This document shows, in pieces, positions 16,172 through 24,710 of a stretch of 38,841 nucleotides of DNA. Numbering within the stretch: position 1 is the stretch's first letter; each line of letters opens with the position of its first letter. Made by a program: the position numbers and the translations under genes. The notes beneath the pieces were generated by a model that was not told the DNA's origin, did not search any database, and worked only from the letters and a program-made list of their open reading frames with translations. Origin of the DNA: an uncultured Pelagibacteraceae bacterium (GTDB lineage Bacteria > Pseudomonadota > Alphaproteobacteria > Pelagibacterales > Pelagibacteraceae). The DNA is taken from NCBI GenBank assembly GCA_902583635.1, contig CACHWJ010000007.1, positions 1-38,841 of the forward strand. The letters are read 5' to 3'.

Positions 16172-16991
16172 TTTTTTTAACATTAAAAATCAAATTACTT
16201 TATCTATAGATAAAATTAATTTAGTAAGTTTATTTTTTAAAAATACAATCTTATTATTAACTAGAAGAACGTTGTTGGGAAATTTGTGGTTAATTATTAA
16301 ACCTGCTTTTCCATTAGCAACATTCACTATAGTTTTTGGTTTTTTTTTTGAGTTGAATAGTAGTGAGACACCTTATTTAATAATGCTCACAAGTGCTTAT
16401 GTTTGTTGGGCAGTTTTTGATGATACACTCTATTGGACAACAAGGACATTTGAGGCAAATAAGAAAATTCAAAAAAAAATAAGTCTTCCTTTCCTTCTCT
16501 TACCATTAGGGTCTTCTTTTGTGGGTTTGGTAATGATGTTTGTAAGCCTGTTTTTTTTAATATCAGCATTATTTTATTACGTATTTTTTGAAAATTACTC
16601 TTTAAACTTTGGCATTTTGAACTTACTGATGTTTCTATTAAGTGTTTTAATTGTATATTTATTAGCTTTAGGAATAGGACTTTTCACCAGTATTTTAAAT
16701 GCTAAATTTAGAGATACAAAATTTTCAGTCAAAATTATTTTATCAGGTATAATGTATCTTACCCCAGTAATGTATCCAATAGATAAAATTCCTGAATCAT
16801 TTCAGTCTTTATATTTTTTTATAAACCCGATAGCAGCCCCTGTAATTACTAGTAAGTATTCTATTACTAATAATATGGAAAATATTCCTTACGAATATTT
16901 AATTTATAGTTTTATTATTTCACTAATATTTATTTTTATAGGTTTTTATTTTTACATGAGAAACATTAAAAATGGCTTAACAATTAATTAA
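16155..16991 (+). CDS. Polysaccharide ABC transporter permease (Wzm/KpsM, ABC-2 type)
   Basis: A 278-residue ABC-2 permease with about six hydrophobic segments. The N-terminal amphipathic stretch and GNLWLIIKPAFPL match the family region (LGxLWxxxxP), and FRDTKFSVKIIL followed by YLTPVMYPIDKIPE is the classic Wzm/TagG/KpsM C-terminal block. It forms the membrane channel for polysaccharide linked to undecaprenyl pyrophosphate. It overlaps the ATPase gene by 17 bases and the following KpsS-like gene by one (TAATG), so all three are surely one transcript. Only one permease gene is present, so the pore would be a homodimer even if the ATPase pair is a heterodimer. Confidence 0.9.
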   Translation: MIVDNNFFNIKNQITLSIDKINLVSLFFKNTILLLTRRTLLGNLWLIIKPAFPLATFTIVFGFFFELNSSETPYLIMLTSAYVCWAVFDDTLYWTTRTFEANKKIQKKISLPFLLLPLGSSFVGLVMMFVSLFFLISALFYYVFFENYSLNFGILNLLMFLLSVLIVYLLALGIGLFTSILNAKFRDTKFSVKIILSGIMYLTPVMYPIDKIPESFQSLYFFINPIAAPVITSKYSITNNMENIPYEYLIYSFIISLIFIFIGFYFYMRNIKNGLTIN

Positions 16992-18676
16992 TGGATCAAT
17001 TAGATAAAATTCTTACAGAGAATAGAAAAAAATTTAAATTTGATAAAAAAAAAAATATTCTTTTTGCAACCGGGTTTTCTGGATATAACCATGGAGCTAT
17101 AATTGATAAGCTAATTTCCTCATCTCTACTCTTTAGAGGCTACAGCGTTGAATTTTTTCTATGTGATAAATTTTTATCAACATGTATGTTAACAAAAATT
17201 AAGCAAATTGATCCACAAAAACTCAGTGAAGTTAAAGAACAGCCAAGATGTGAAAATTGTTTCAAAATGGGTTTGGAGTATCTGAAAAATCTTCCAATCA
17301 AAAAAAATTATTTTTCTGAATTTGTCTCTCAAAATGAGATAAATAAAATAGAACAAATAGTAAACTCAACTAATTTAGAACATTTAAAAGATTTTAAATA
17401 TAATGAAATAAATACCGGTGAAGAAGCTTTAGCTGGAGCGTTGAGGTATTTTGGAAAAGAGAAAATTGATGACGAAAAGTTCAAACTACAGATATTAAAA
17501 AAATTTCTTTATTCAGCACTTAAAACCCAAATCTCATTTCAAAATTTAGTTAATGCAAATAATTATGATGTAGTCGTATATTCTCATGGAATTTATGTAC
17601 CTCATGGTATTATTAATCAAATCCTTAAAAAAAAAAATATAAGATCTGTAGTTTATATTCCTAGCTATAGAAAAAATACTTTTATATTTTCGCATAACGA
17701 CACCTATCATAAAACAATGATATCTGAACCAAATGAAAAGTGGGTAACTTTAAATTTAGATAGTAAAAAAAGATCACTCATAAAAGGATACTTAGAGAGT
17801 AGAAAGACTGGGGAGAACGATTGGATATGGTTTAATAAAGATAATAATTTTGACTTCAATAAAATCTGTAACGAATTTTCTATAAATAAAAATAAAAAAA
17901 TTGTTACTTTATTAACAAATGTAGTTTGGGATGCAAAACTTCATTACAAATCAAATGCTTTTGAAAGTATGTTTGATTGGATATCGGAGACCATTAATTT
18001 CTACTCAAGTAAAAAAGATACTGAATTAATTATACGTGTTCATCCAGCAGAAATAACTGGAGACGTACCCTCGAGACAAAAAGTTCAAGATGAGTTAAAA
18101 AATATCTTTAAAATATTGCCTGAAAATGTAAAGATTATTCCTCCATCATCCTCTGCTAGTACTTACACTATGTTAGAAAAGTCTAATTTAGTTTTAATTT
18201 ATAACACCAAAACAGGAATAGAAGCTGCTGCTATGGGGAAAAAAGTAATAGTTGCAGGTGAAGCTTGGATTAGAAATAAAGGATTTTCGTGGGATGCAGA
18301 GTCTAAAGAGAATTACTTATCTATATTAAATTCTATAGATATGAATGAAAATTTAGATCAAGAAAAAAAAGAAAGAGCTTTGAAATATGCTTATCATGTT
18401 TTTTTTAGAAGAATGATTGAAATTTCTTCTATAAAAATAAATTATCTTAAAAATAATAAGTTTACTACAGATATAAATAATATTTCTGATTTGTTGCCAA
18501 ATTCAAACTACCAACTAGATTTATTGATAGATGGAATCATAAATAAAAAAGATTTTATTAATGAAAATGAAAAAATAATTTTAAATAAAAAAAACAATAA
18601 AATTTCAATAACATTTCAAAGAATATTATTAAGTACTTTAAATTTAGTAAAAAGATTAAGATTTAAGTTTATATAA
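16991..18676 (+). CDS. Second capsule-synthesis (KpsS/KpsC-like) glycosyltransferase with four-cysteine motif
   Basis: A 561-residue soluble protein, paralogue of the product of 8675-10342. Shared blocks: SHGIYVPHG (198-206), VVWDAKLHYKS, LIIRVHPAEITGDVPS, AAMGKKVIVAGEAWIRNKGF. The four-cysteine pattern is also kept (C58-x6-C65, then C87-x2-C90). HPxE and GEAWI place it near the KpsS/KpsC/LipB Capsule_synth group. It ends the exporter transcript, while its paralogue sits in the divergent biosynthetic arm. The two may add different linkages of the same or related CMP-activated sugars. Its last 21 bases overlap the end of the convergent oxidoreductase gene. Glycosyltransferase role likely, donor unknown. 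Confidence 0.7.
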   Translation: MDQLDKILTENRKKFKFDKKKNILFATGFSGYNHGAIIDKLISSSLLFRGYSVEFFLCDKFLSTCMLTKIKQIDPQKLSEVKEQPRCENCFKMGLEYLKNLPIKKNYFSEFVSQNEINKIEQIVNSTNLEHLKDFKYNEINTGEEALAGALRYFGKEKIDDEKFKLQILKKFLYSALKTQISFQNLVNANNYDVVVYSHGIYVPHGIINQILKKKNIRSVVYIPSYRKNTFIFSHNDTYHKTMISEPNEKWVTLNLDSKKRSLIKGYLESRKTGENDWIWFNKDNNFDFNKICNEFSINKNKKIVTLLTNVVWDAKLHYKSNAFESMFDWISETINFYSSKKDTELIIRVHPAEITGDVPSRQKVQDELKNIFKILPENVKIIPPSSSASTYTMLEKSNLVLIYNTKTGIEAAAMGKKVIVAGEAWIRNKGFSWDAESKENYLSILNSIDMNENLDQEKKERALKYAYHVFFRRMIEISSIKINYLKNNKFTTDINNISDLLPNSNYQLDLLIDGIINKKDFINENEKIILNKKNNKISITFQRILLSTLNLVKRLRFKFI

Positions 18677-19609
18677 ATTTTCTATTAAGGTTGCTACTTT
18701 ATGGTAAGAAGTAAAATTTTTTAATTTTTCACCTTCAATTATCTTATTTATATTTTTTTTAAGATAATATTTTATAAAGTAATCATAAATCATTAATGAA
18801 TTCGAGTTATAACTTTTAGATTTTATATTATCCTTTATCAAAAAAATTTCACCACTTTTTTGCCATATGTAACTTTCATCTAAACCTTTAAATTCTATTT
18901 GTAAAGGACTTGAAACAAATTCATCGCTTAAAAACCACGACATTTTAAAATTGATAATTATATTTGACTTAGTTTTTAAATTTAAATCAATACTTTTTTC
19001 TATTTTATTGTCAAAGTTATTAAATTTAATATCAATTATATTTATATCTTCATCCAATAAATAATTTAATAAATCAATTGCGTGAATTCCCCAATCAATT
19101 AATATCCCCCCACCTGAAATATCTAAATTAAGACTCCAATTATTCTTAGGCTTAAAATCTTTTATCCATTTTACTCTTATTGATTGAATTTTTTTATTTT
19201 TAATATCTTTTATAAAATTTGTATTTTTTTGATATCTTAAATTAAATCCACCAAATATTATTGGATAATTATTTGGAAATTTTTTTTTGATATATTGAAA
19301 ATCATTTGAAGAAATCATTACTGGTTTTTCAACAAAAACTGGTTTATTTAATTTTAGAAACTCTTCTATTTGGTTTTTGTGATATTTGTTGGGGCTAGTG
19401 ATTAATCCAAAATCAAATTGAATATTTTTTAGATATTCTAGATTGTTTATAAAATTAAATTTACGAAAAAAATCATTTTTTATTGAGTTAGGTGAATAGA
19501 CTGACGCTATTTTATGACCCATTGAGAGTAATATTTTGCAGTGTTTTTCTGCTATTTTGCCAGGACCAACTACTACAAAATTGTATTTTTTTTTAAATAA
19601 ATTAAACAA
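18656..19609 (-). CDS. Gfo/Idh/MocA-family sugar oxidoreductase
   Basis: A 317-residue NAD(P)-dependent oxidoreductase. The Rossmann motif is VVVGPGKIAEKH (12-23). The catalytic-lysine motif is FVEKPVM near 95, and GGGILIDWGIHAIDLLNYL holds the usual C-terminal-domain His region. The family oxidises or reduces ring hydroxyls of nucleotide sugars and related cyclitols. It is last of a long minus-strand series and abuts the radical SAM gene upstream with no gap, so the two are probably coupled in one pathway. Substrate cannot be deduced. Its 3' end overlaps the convergent KpsS-like gene by 21 bases. Confidence 0.82.
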   Translation of the reverse strand: MFNLFKKKYNFVVVGPGKIAEKHCKILLSMGHKIASVYSPNSIKNDFFRKFNFINNLEYLKNIQFDFGLITSPNKYHKNQIEEFLKLNKPVFVEKPVMISSNDFQYIKKKFPNNYPIIFGGFNLRYQKNTNFIKDIKNKKIQSIRVKWIKDFKPKNNWSLNLDISGGGILIDWGIHAIDLLNYLLDEDINIIDIKFNNFDNKIEKSIDLNLKTKSNIIINFKMSWFLSDEFVSSPLQIEFKGLDESYIWQKSGEIFLIKDNIKSKSYNSNSLMIYDYFIKYYLKKNINKIIEGEKLKNFTSYHKVATLIENLYKLKS

Positions 19610-20737
19610 TTAAAAATTTGAACTTTTTTTTGTTTTAAATAATCTTGAGCACTTAGAGAGAACTCCGGGGTTACCGTTTTCATCTAAAAATTTTCTCCAT
19701 TTTTTTGCTTTCATGCTATTCCACAAATCTGTAATTTTTTCTTCTTTTATATTTCCAAATTTTAAATCTGGATAATCTCCACAATTAACAACATCTCCAT
19801 TTGGCTGAATAGCCATTGAGTTAAAACAAACACATTTTCTCTCTTTTGGATAATAAGACGGTACTTTAAAGAACATTTCCAGTTCGTTTAAATCAGTAGG
19901 ACCCAAATAACATGTCCTTGGCTGAGTAAGAAGCCAAGTTATATCCTCATGTAATTTTGTAATATTGATCTTTTGACATTCCTTGACAAATGTCTCATCA
20001 GAAAAATTACCTAGATATGACATGCAGTTAGTTTGAAATTCTTTTTCCATAATTTCAAAATAATCTATTCCCATTTTTTTGTCTGCAAACCGTGGCGCAT
20101 GAAATTTTATCTCATCAATTTCAGGAAATTTATTAATATAAAATTCATAATAATCTCTCATAGTTTTGTAATTATCTGGAGTAATTGTGAAATGTATTTT
20201 TAAAAGTGGATGTTTGATTTTTCTTTTTTTCTTTTCTTCAATTAAAATTTCAAGACCATCTAATGCTTTCTGCCACGATCCTTTTAATCCTCTTATTTCA
20301 TCATGCAAATCTGGGGTATAACCATCAAGTGATACTGATATCATATGTGGTGGATCATCTAAAATATGGTTAACATATTTTTTTAAAAGCAATCCATTGG
20401 TTGAATAAGAAAATTGTATTTTTTTTTTATTTAAAAAATTCGAAAGTTTAAAAATATCCTTGTAAACTAATGGTTCACCTCCAAAAAGATATGCTGTTTT
20501 CAATGGCTTTTCTAATTCATTTATTCTTTTTTCTAAAACCTCTAAATTTACTTTTGTCCAATCATCCTGACTATTTGGTGCTCCCTCAGGAGCATTAACT
20601 TGCCCACACATTTTGCATGACAATTGACATTGATAAGTTAAAGTAATTATTAAATGTTTAAGTCTATACTGATCTGTATCTAATATATTTTCTGCGTTAT
20701 TAAAAATTTTATTTTTTATATAATTGATAATTTGCAT
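19610..20737 (-). CDS. Radical SAM / SPASM protein A
   Basis: A 375-residue radical SAM enzyme. The [4Fe-4S] triad is C37-x3-C41-x2-C44 (CQLSCKMCG), followed by a GGEPL motif (AYLFGGEPLVY) and SVSLDG. The C-terminal part has CVCFNSMAIQPNGDVVNCGD, FGNIKEEKITDLWNS and a last CSRLF, the SPASM pattern for extra Fe-S clusters. SPASM enzymes are best known for peptide maturation, but members also act on carbohydrates. Here it lies between a B12-type radical SAM gene (two bases upstream) and a Gfo/Idh/MocA gene (adjoining), with no peptide substrate gene nearby, so sugar modification is inferred. Reaction unknown. Confidence 0.82.
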   Translation of the reverse strand: MQIINYIKNKIFNNAENILDTDQYRLKHLIITLTYQCQLSCKMCGQVNAPEGAPNSQDDWTKVNLEVLEKRINELEKPLKTAYLFGGEPLVYKDIFKLSNFLNKKKIQFSYSTNGLLLKKYVNHILDDPPHMISVSLDGYTPDLHDEIRGLKGSWQKALDGLEILIEEKKKRKIKHPLLKIHFTITPDNYKTMRDYYEFYINKFPEIDEIKFHAPRFADKKMGIDYFEIMEKEFQTNCMSYLGNFSDETFVKECQKINITKLHEDITWLLTQPRTCYLGPTDLNELEMFFKVPSYYPKERKCVCFNSMAIQPNGDVVNCGDYPDLKFGNIKEEKITDLWNSMKAKKWRKFLDENGNPGVLSKCSRLFKTKKSSNF

Positions 20738-20739
20738 TT

Positions 20740-22077
20740 TTAATTTTTGAATTGAAATATTTTAATATAACCACTTAAATAATCTATAAACCAATTAAAT
20801 CTAAAATAATACTTTTGGTAACATTCCTCAAGAAAAGATTTAACTATAAACTTGTCTAAAATATCATGTTTGTAAACCAAATGATACTGAGTAAAATTTT
20901 CGTAATTTTTTGTTAAAATTTTATCTTTAAATTCTTTAAATACTGGAGTTGAAGGATACGGGGTCCAAATGCTGAATTGAGCATAAGTAGTATTAAGCTT
21001 AATGGCATAATTTAATGTATTTTTCATACTGTCTTTTGTATCAGATGGAAAACCAATGATATACATTGCAGATATTGCAATGTTTTTTGATTTAATTTCT
21101 TTAATTTTTTCTAATTGATCATCTCTACTTACTGTAAATCTTCCCTCTTTCTTTAAAAGTTCTGTGTCAAAATTTTCAACTCCTACTTTAACACCAATCA
21201 AACCACTTTTCTTTAGAAGGTCTAACAATTCTGAATCTAAAATTCTTAAATGTGTTTCAATAACAAATTTAAAATTAATTTTTTTCTCAATTATTTTTTT
21301 ACAAAATTCTATTGTATGATTTCTGTTAATAGAAAATACAGGGTCTCTAAATATAAATGTCTTAACTTTATTAAATTTTAAGTTGTGTTCTATTTCTGAT
21401 ATAATATTTTCAACAGATCTTTGGTTGACTTTCCTTCCCTGTTGCAAAGGATATACGCAATATTTAAAACATGAGTATGGACATCCTCTGGTAGCAAGTA
21501 TTGGTATTGAACGTCCATATCCAAACAAATTATTTATTTTATTTAAATTTGAAATCTCAGACCACTCAATTATTGGAAGATCATCTAAATTTTCTAAAAA
21601 AAATTCATCTGTTTCTTGCTTATTTATATCATTTAAAAATTCAGATTTTAAAAAATAAAACTCTGGTTGTCCTTTAACAATAATCACATTTTTCATCATG
21701 TAGTAATCAGGATTATTTGATGCAAAGGGTCCAATTACAAAAATTGGTTTATCTATTTGACTCAATTGTTTTAATTGATCCCTTTCATAATTACATGCAG
21801 CAATAGAAGATGTAAAAATTATTACTTTATAATCATTTATATTTTTAGGAATAGAATTAGAGAAACTAACATCATAATTTCTCTTTTTTAAACAAGCGTA
21901 AGTGTAAGCAGCAAACATGGGAGGCCAATCACTATTTCGTCTCATTAAATATTTTAACATTCTGGGGATAAACTTTTTACTACCAAAATCATTTCCAGTT
22001 CCATAACCACCACTCGTATCTTTTGAAATTCTATAAGAGGTTTTGGGATAGAGATCTAAAATTAAAATTTTTTCCAT
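20740..22077 (-). CDS. B12-binding-type (class B-like) radical SAM protein with CX3CX3C cluster motif
   Basis: A 445-residue protein with a Rossmann-like N-terminal domain (about 1-145) and a radical SAM barrel (about 190-400), the layout of cobalamin-dependent radical SAM enzymes. No clear DxHxxG cobalamin-ligand motif is seen, so B12 binding is not assured. The cluster motif RGCPYSCFKYCVYP has C199-x3-C203-x3-C207, one residue longer than the canonical CX3CX2C; I checked this against the bases. Later blocks include IFRDPVFSINR, KVGVENFD and YIIGFPSDT, typical of this group. It overlaps the GT2 gene upstream by 16 bases and lies two bases before radical SAM A. Probably modifies a sugar or lipid-linked sugar (for example C-methylation); inference. 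Confidence 0.8.
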   Translation of the reverse strand: MEKILILDLYPKTSYRISKDTSGGYGTGNDFGSKKFIPRMLKYLMRRNSDWPPMFAAYTYACLKKRNYDVSFSNSIPKNINDYKVIIFTSSIAACNYERDQLKQLSQIDKPIFVIGPFASNNPDYYMMKNVIIVKGQPEFYFLKSEFLNDINKQETDEFFLENLDDLPIIEWSEISNLNKINNLFGYGRSIPILATRGCPYSCFKYCVYPLQQGRKVNQRSVENIISEIEHNLKFNKVKTFIFRDPVFSINRNHTIEFCKKIIEKKINFKFVIETHLRILDSELLDLLKKSGLIGVKVGVENFDTELLKKEGRFTVSRDDQLEKIKEIKSKNIAISAMYIIGFPSDTKDSMKNTLNYAIKLNTTYAQFSIWTPYPSTPVFKEFKDKILTKNYENFTQYHLVYKHDILDKFIVKSFLEECYQKYYFRFNWFIDYLSGYIKIFQFKN

Positions 22078-22781
22078 ATATTATATTTTAAAATACACCT
22101 AATTGCAGAAAATCCATCCTTCCAAGTAATTTTTTTTCCCTCTGCATAGGATCTTCCGTTATAACTTATACCAACTTCGTAAAATTTACACTTTATGTTA
22201 TTAAGTTTAGCAGTTACCTCAGGCTCAAAACCAAAACGATATTCTTCTAAATTAATTGATTTAAGCTTAGATGACTTAAAACCTTTAATGCCCGTCTCCA
22301 TATCGGTAAGATTTAGATCTGTTAGTAAATTTGAAAGTAAAGTTAAAATTTTATTTCCTAAATAATGTCTAAAATACAAAACTCTTGAAACTTCTGAATG
22401 ATTGAACCTAGATCCATAAACAACATCTGCATCATAATTTTCAAATACTTTAATTACTTTTGAAAAATCGGTGGGATCATATTCTAGGTCAGCATCTTGT
22501 ATTAAAATCAGATCTCCAGTAGACACTTGTATTCCTTGCTTCACTGAAAAACCTTTTCCACGATTTTTGTCATTAAATAGTATTTTATAATTAATATCTT
22601 CGAATTTATATTTTTTTAAAAATTCACGTGTTCCATCAGATGAAAAATCATCAACAATAATTACTTCTTTTTCATAATTTGTTAAAAAATTTTCTACTTT
22701 TTTTAAAATTATTTCAATAGTATCAAATTCGTTATAACAAGGTATTATTATTGATATTTTTTTAATTAAATTTTTCATCAA
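22062..22781 (-). CDS. GT2 glycosyltransferase, polyprenyl-phosphate mannosyltransferase-like (DPM1/GtrB type)
   Basis: A 239-residue GT-A enzyme lacking C-terminal membrane helices. IIIPCYNEFDTI near the start, IIVDDFSSDGT (41-51), NRGKGFSVKQG and the DxD block LIQDADLEYDP are as in dolichyl/polyprenyl-phosphate sugar synthases, and YGSRF and ETGIKGFK continue the pattern. Such enzymes make a polyprenyl-phosphate-sugar on the cytoplasmic face, which after flipping feeds GT-C enzymes in the periplasm. Two large GT-C-like membrane proteins lie just upstream in the same run, fitting that route. No GtrA-like flippase is seen. Sugar unknown. Confidence 0.85.
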   Translation of the reverse strand: MMKNLIKKISIIIPCYNEFDTIEIILKKVENFLTNYEKEVIIVDDFSSDGTREFLKKYKFEDINYKILFNDKNRGKGFSVKQGIQVSTGDLILIQDADLEYDPTDFSKVIKVFENYDADVVYGSRFNHSEVSRVLYFRHYLGNKILTLLSNLLTDLNLTDMETGIKGFKSSKLKSINLEEYRFGFEPEVTAKLNNIKCKFYEVGISYNGRSYAEGKKITWKDGFSAIRCILKYNIWKKF

Positions 22782-22802
22782 ATAACTACTTAATAGTTTT
22801 TA

Positions 22803-24710
22803 TTAAAGATTAAAAAAACTCCTAAAAAATAAATATGGTGGTAGAATTTTATGAAGAGTTTTCTCATATTCTTTAAACTTTTTATCGTGACTTTCGTTTA
22901 AACACAAGTGAGCCTCAGTAAAATACAATAAATATTTTTTTTTACAAATTTTATCATTTGGTCCAATTTTATTTACTTTTATTTTTTTGTTAGTAATAGC
23001 AAAATTAGTGATGCGATCTATACTGAATAATACTGTTTCCCAATTAGATAAATAAATATTAATTTCGTCATTTTTATCCAGATTGGTGTAATAAAATTTT
23101 ACTTGCTCTCTGAGCAAAATTTGTGTTGTAACAATTGTTGAAATATTTAAAGCTGAAACTATTAAAACATTTATTGATAAAATTATTCCAATAATAAAGC
23201 CAAGTAAATTAAAATTTTTTGAAAGTAGTGAAATCATAATGAGCAAAGGTATAATCCAAACAAATGGAAAATATCTATAGAAAATTGGATATGGAAAAAT
23301 TAAAATTACCAAAAATATAATAAGACATAAAATTTCAATAAAATATTCTTCAATTTTTCTTTGTTTTAAGCTAATTTTTTTAAAAAAAATAAAAAGAATA
23401 GAACTTAAAAAGGCCAAACCAAATAATGGCCCAGCGGCTGCAATCATAGGCGTGGCAACAGCAACGTAGTATCTTAACTCATGTTTTTTTATTGTAAAAA
23501 GTCTCTCTAAATTATCAGCTCTTTTTGCTTGAAAATACTCAAAATCATCTTTTGATGCTTTAAGGAAAAGTGATTTTATAAATATAGAAATTGGATTTGT
23601 GTTGTTAACATATATATTTCTTGGGTCAGTTGGAGGAGTAAACGGGGTTACAAACTCTTTTTCAAAACAGGGTGGCAAGGGATTATTATTAATTTTTTTT
23701 TGTATTATTTCCTGATAAATAAAATTTTTGGCTGTTGGTGTATAAGAAAAAAGGAATAAAGCTGAAATAGGTAATAGCACTACTAAAACTAAAATTTTTT
23801 TTTCTTTGAATTTTTGAAACAATATAAACGAAAATACTAAAAAAAAAGTAATTGCAAAAAAGAAAAAGTTCATTTTTGGAGATGAGAATATACACACACT
23901 CATTAAAAATAAAAAAAAGTTTATCTCTTTGAATTTAATGTTGGTGTAAAGAAGAATGAAATAATAAATGGCAAAAATAAAAAAATAATAACCATATATA
24001 TCTTTGTAAGCATTAAATAGTTGATTAAAAATAATTGGATTAAAAATTATTAACAAGGTAATCCAATATTTGAATTTTTTTACACCTGATATCCTTAAAA
24101 TTTCTAAAATAGGGAAGATAGTAGCTAATAAAATTAATATTTTTCCTGCTTTAAAAACATCAACAGAAGTTTCATTTGTAATATTATAAAAATAATTTTC
24201 AAAAAAATGGATTGAATGTGATGCATACTGATGCGATGCACTTGGTAAAATAAAAAACTTTGTAAAATCTAAATTTCTTTCACCAATTAAAGAACCACAA
24301 AAATCATAAAATGGATTATAACCATTTGCCAAATAGTAAGAAATTTTTAATTGATAACTTAATCCATCTGGTGTTAATTCAAGAATTTTTTCAGCAAAAG
24401 TGCATGATAATAATACAAAAAATAAATAAAAAATAAAATAAATTATAATTTTAAAAAAATTAAATTTTTTAGTTGAGTAAAAAATTATTACTAAAGGTAA
24501 AATAGATATAAAAATATAAAAAAACCTGTAAAATTTAAAATTTTCAAATGTTATATTTAAGAAAAAAAAAATTGATGTTAAAAAAATAACAAAAAAAATT
24601 AAATTCAGTGTGTATAGGTGAAAGAAATTAAAGAAATTTGCAACAAAATCTTTATTAAAATTTTTGGATACTAATGCAGTATATTTAAACACTAATGAAT
24701 TAAAAGTCAT
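22803..24710 (-). CDS. Large GT-C-like integral membrane protein 1
   Basis: A 635-residue membrane protein with about eleven to thirteen hydrophobic segments. A first extracytoplasmic loop after the early helices has the acidic stretch ELTPDGLSYQLKISYYLANG, resembling the Asp-bearing loop of GT-C glycosyltransferases that use polyprenyl-phosphate sugars. A hydrophilic stretch (about 330-400) and a small C-terminal tail follow. No named family was recognised. It overlaps the next membrane protein gene by four bases (ATGA) and precedes the GT2 gene by 21, so it is a plausible user of the GT2 product. O-antigen polymerase or a non-enzymatic membrane protein are alternatives. Confidence 0.6.
   Translation of the reverse strand: MTFNSLVFKYTALVSKNFNKDFVANFFNFFHLYTLNLIFFVIFLTSIFFFLNITFENFKFYRFFYIFISILPLVIIFYSTKKFNFFKIIIYFIFYLFFVLLSCTFAEKILELTPDGLSYQLKISYYLANGYNPFYDFCGSLIGERNLDFTKFFILPSASHQYASHSIHFFENYFYNITNETSVDVFKAGKILILLATIFPILEILRISGVKKFKYWITLLIIFNPIIFNQLFNAYKDIYGYYFFIFAIYYFILLYTNIKFKEINFFLFLMSVCIFSSPKMNFFFFAITFFLVFSFILFQKFKEKKILVLVVLLPISALFLFSYTPTAKNFIYQEIIQKKINNNPLPPCFEKEFVTPFTPPTDPRNIYVNNTNPISIFIKSLFLKASKDDFEYFQAKRADNLERLFTIKKHELRYYVAVATPMIAAAGPLFGLAFLSSILFIFFKKISLKQRKIEEYFIEILCLIIFLVILIFPYPIFYRYFPFVWIIPLLIMISLLSKNFNLLGFIIGIILSINVLIVSALNISTIVTTQILLREQVKFYYTNLDKNDEINIYLSNWETVLFSIDRITNFAITNKKIKVNKIGPNDKICKKKYLLYFTEAHLCLNESHDKKFKEYEKTLHKILPPYLFFRSFFNL

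Noticed and set aside
19610-22077. RiPP maturation cluster (two adjacent radical SAM genes, one SPASM)
   Set aside because: No short precursor-peptide ORF, protease or leader-binding RRE-like domain was seen nearby; all neighbours are sugar enzymes.
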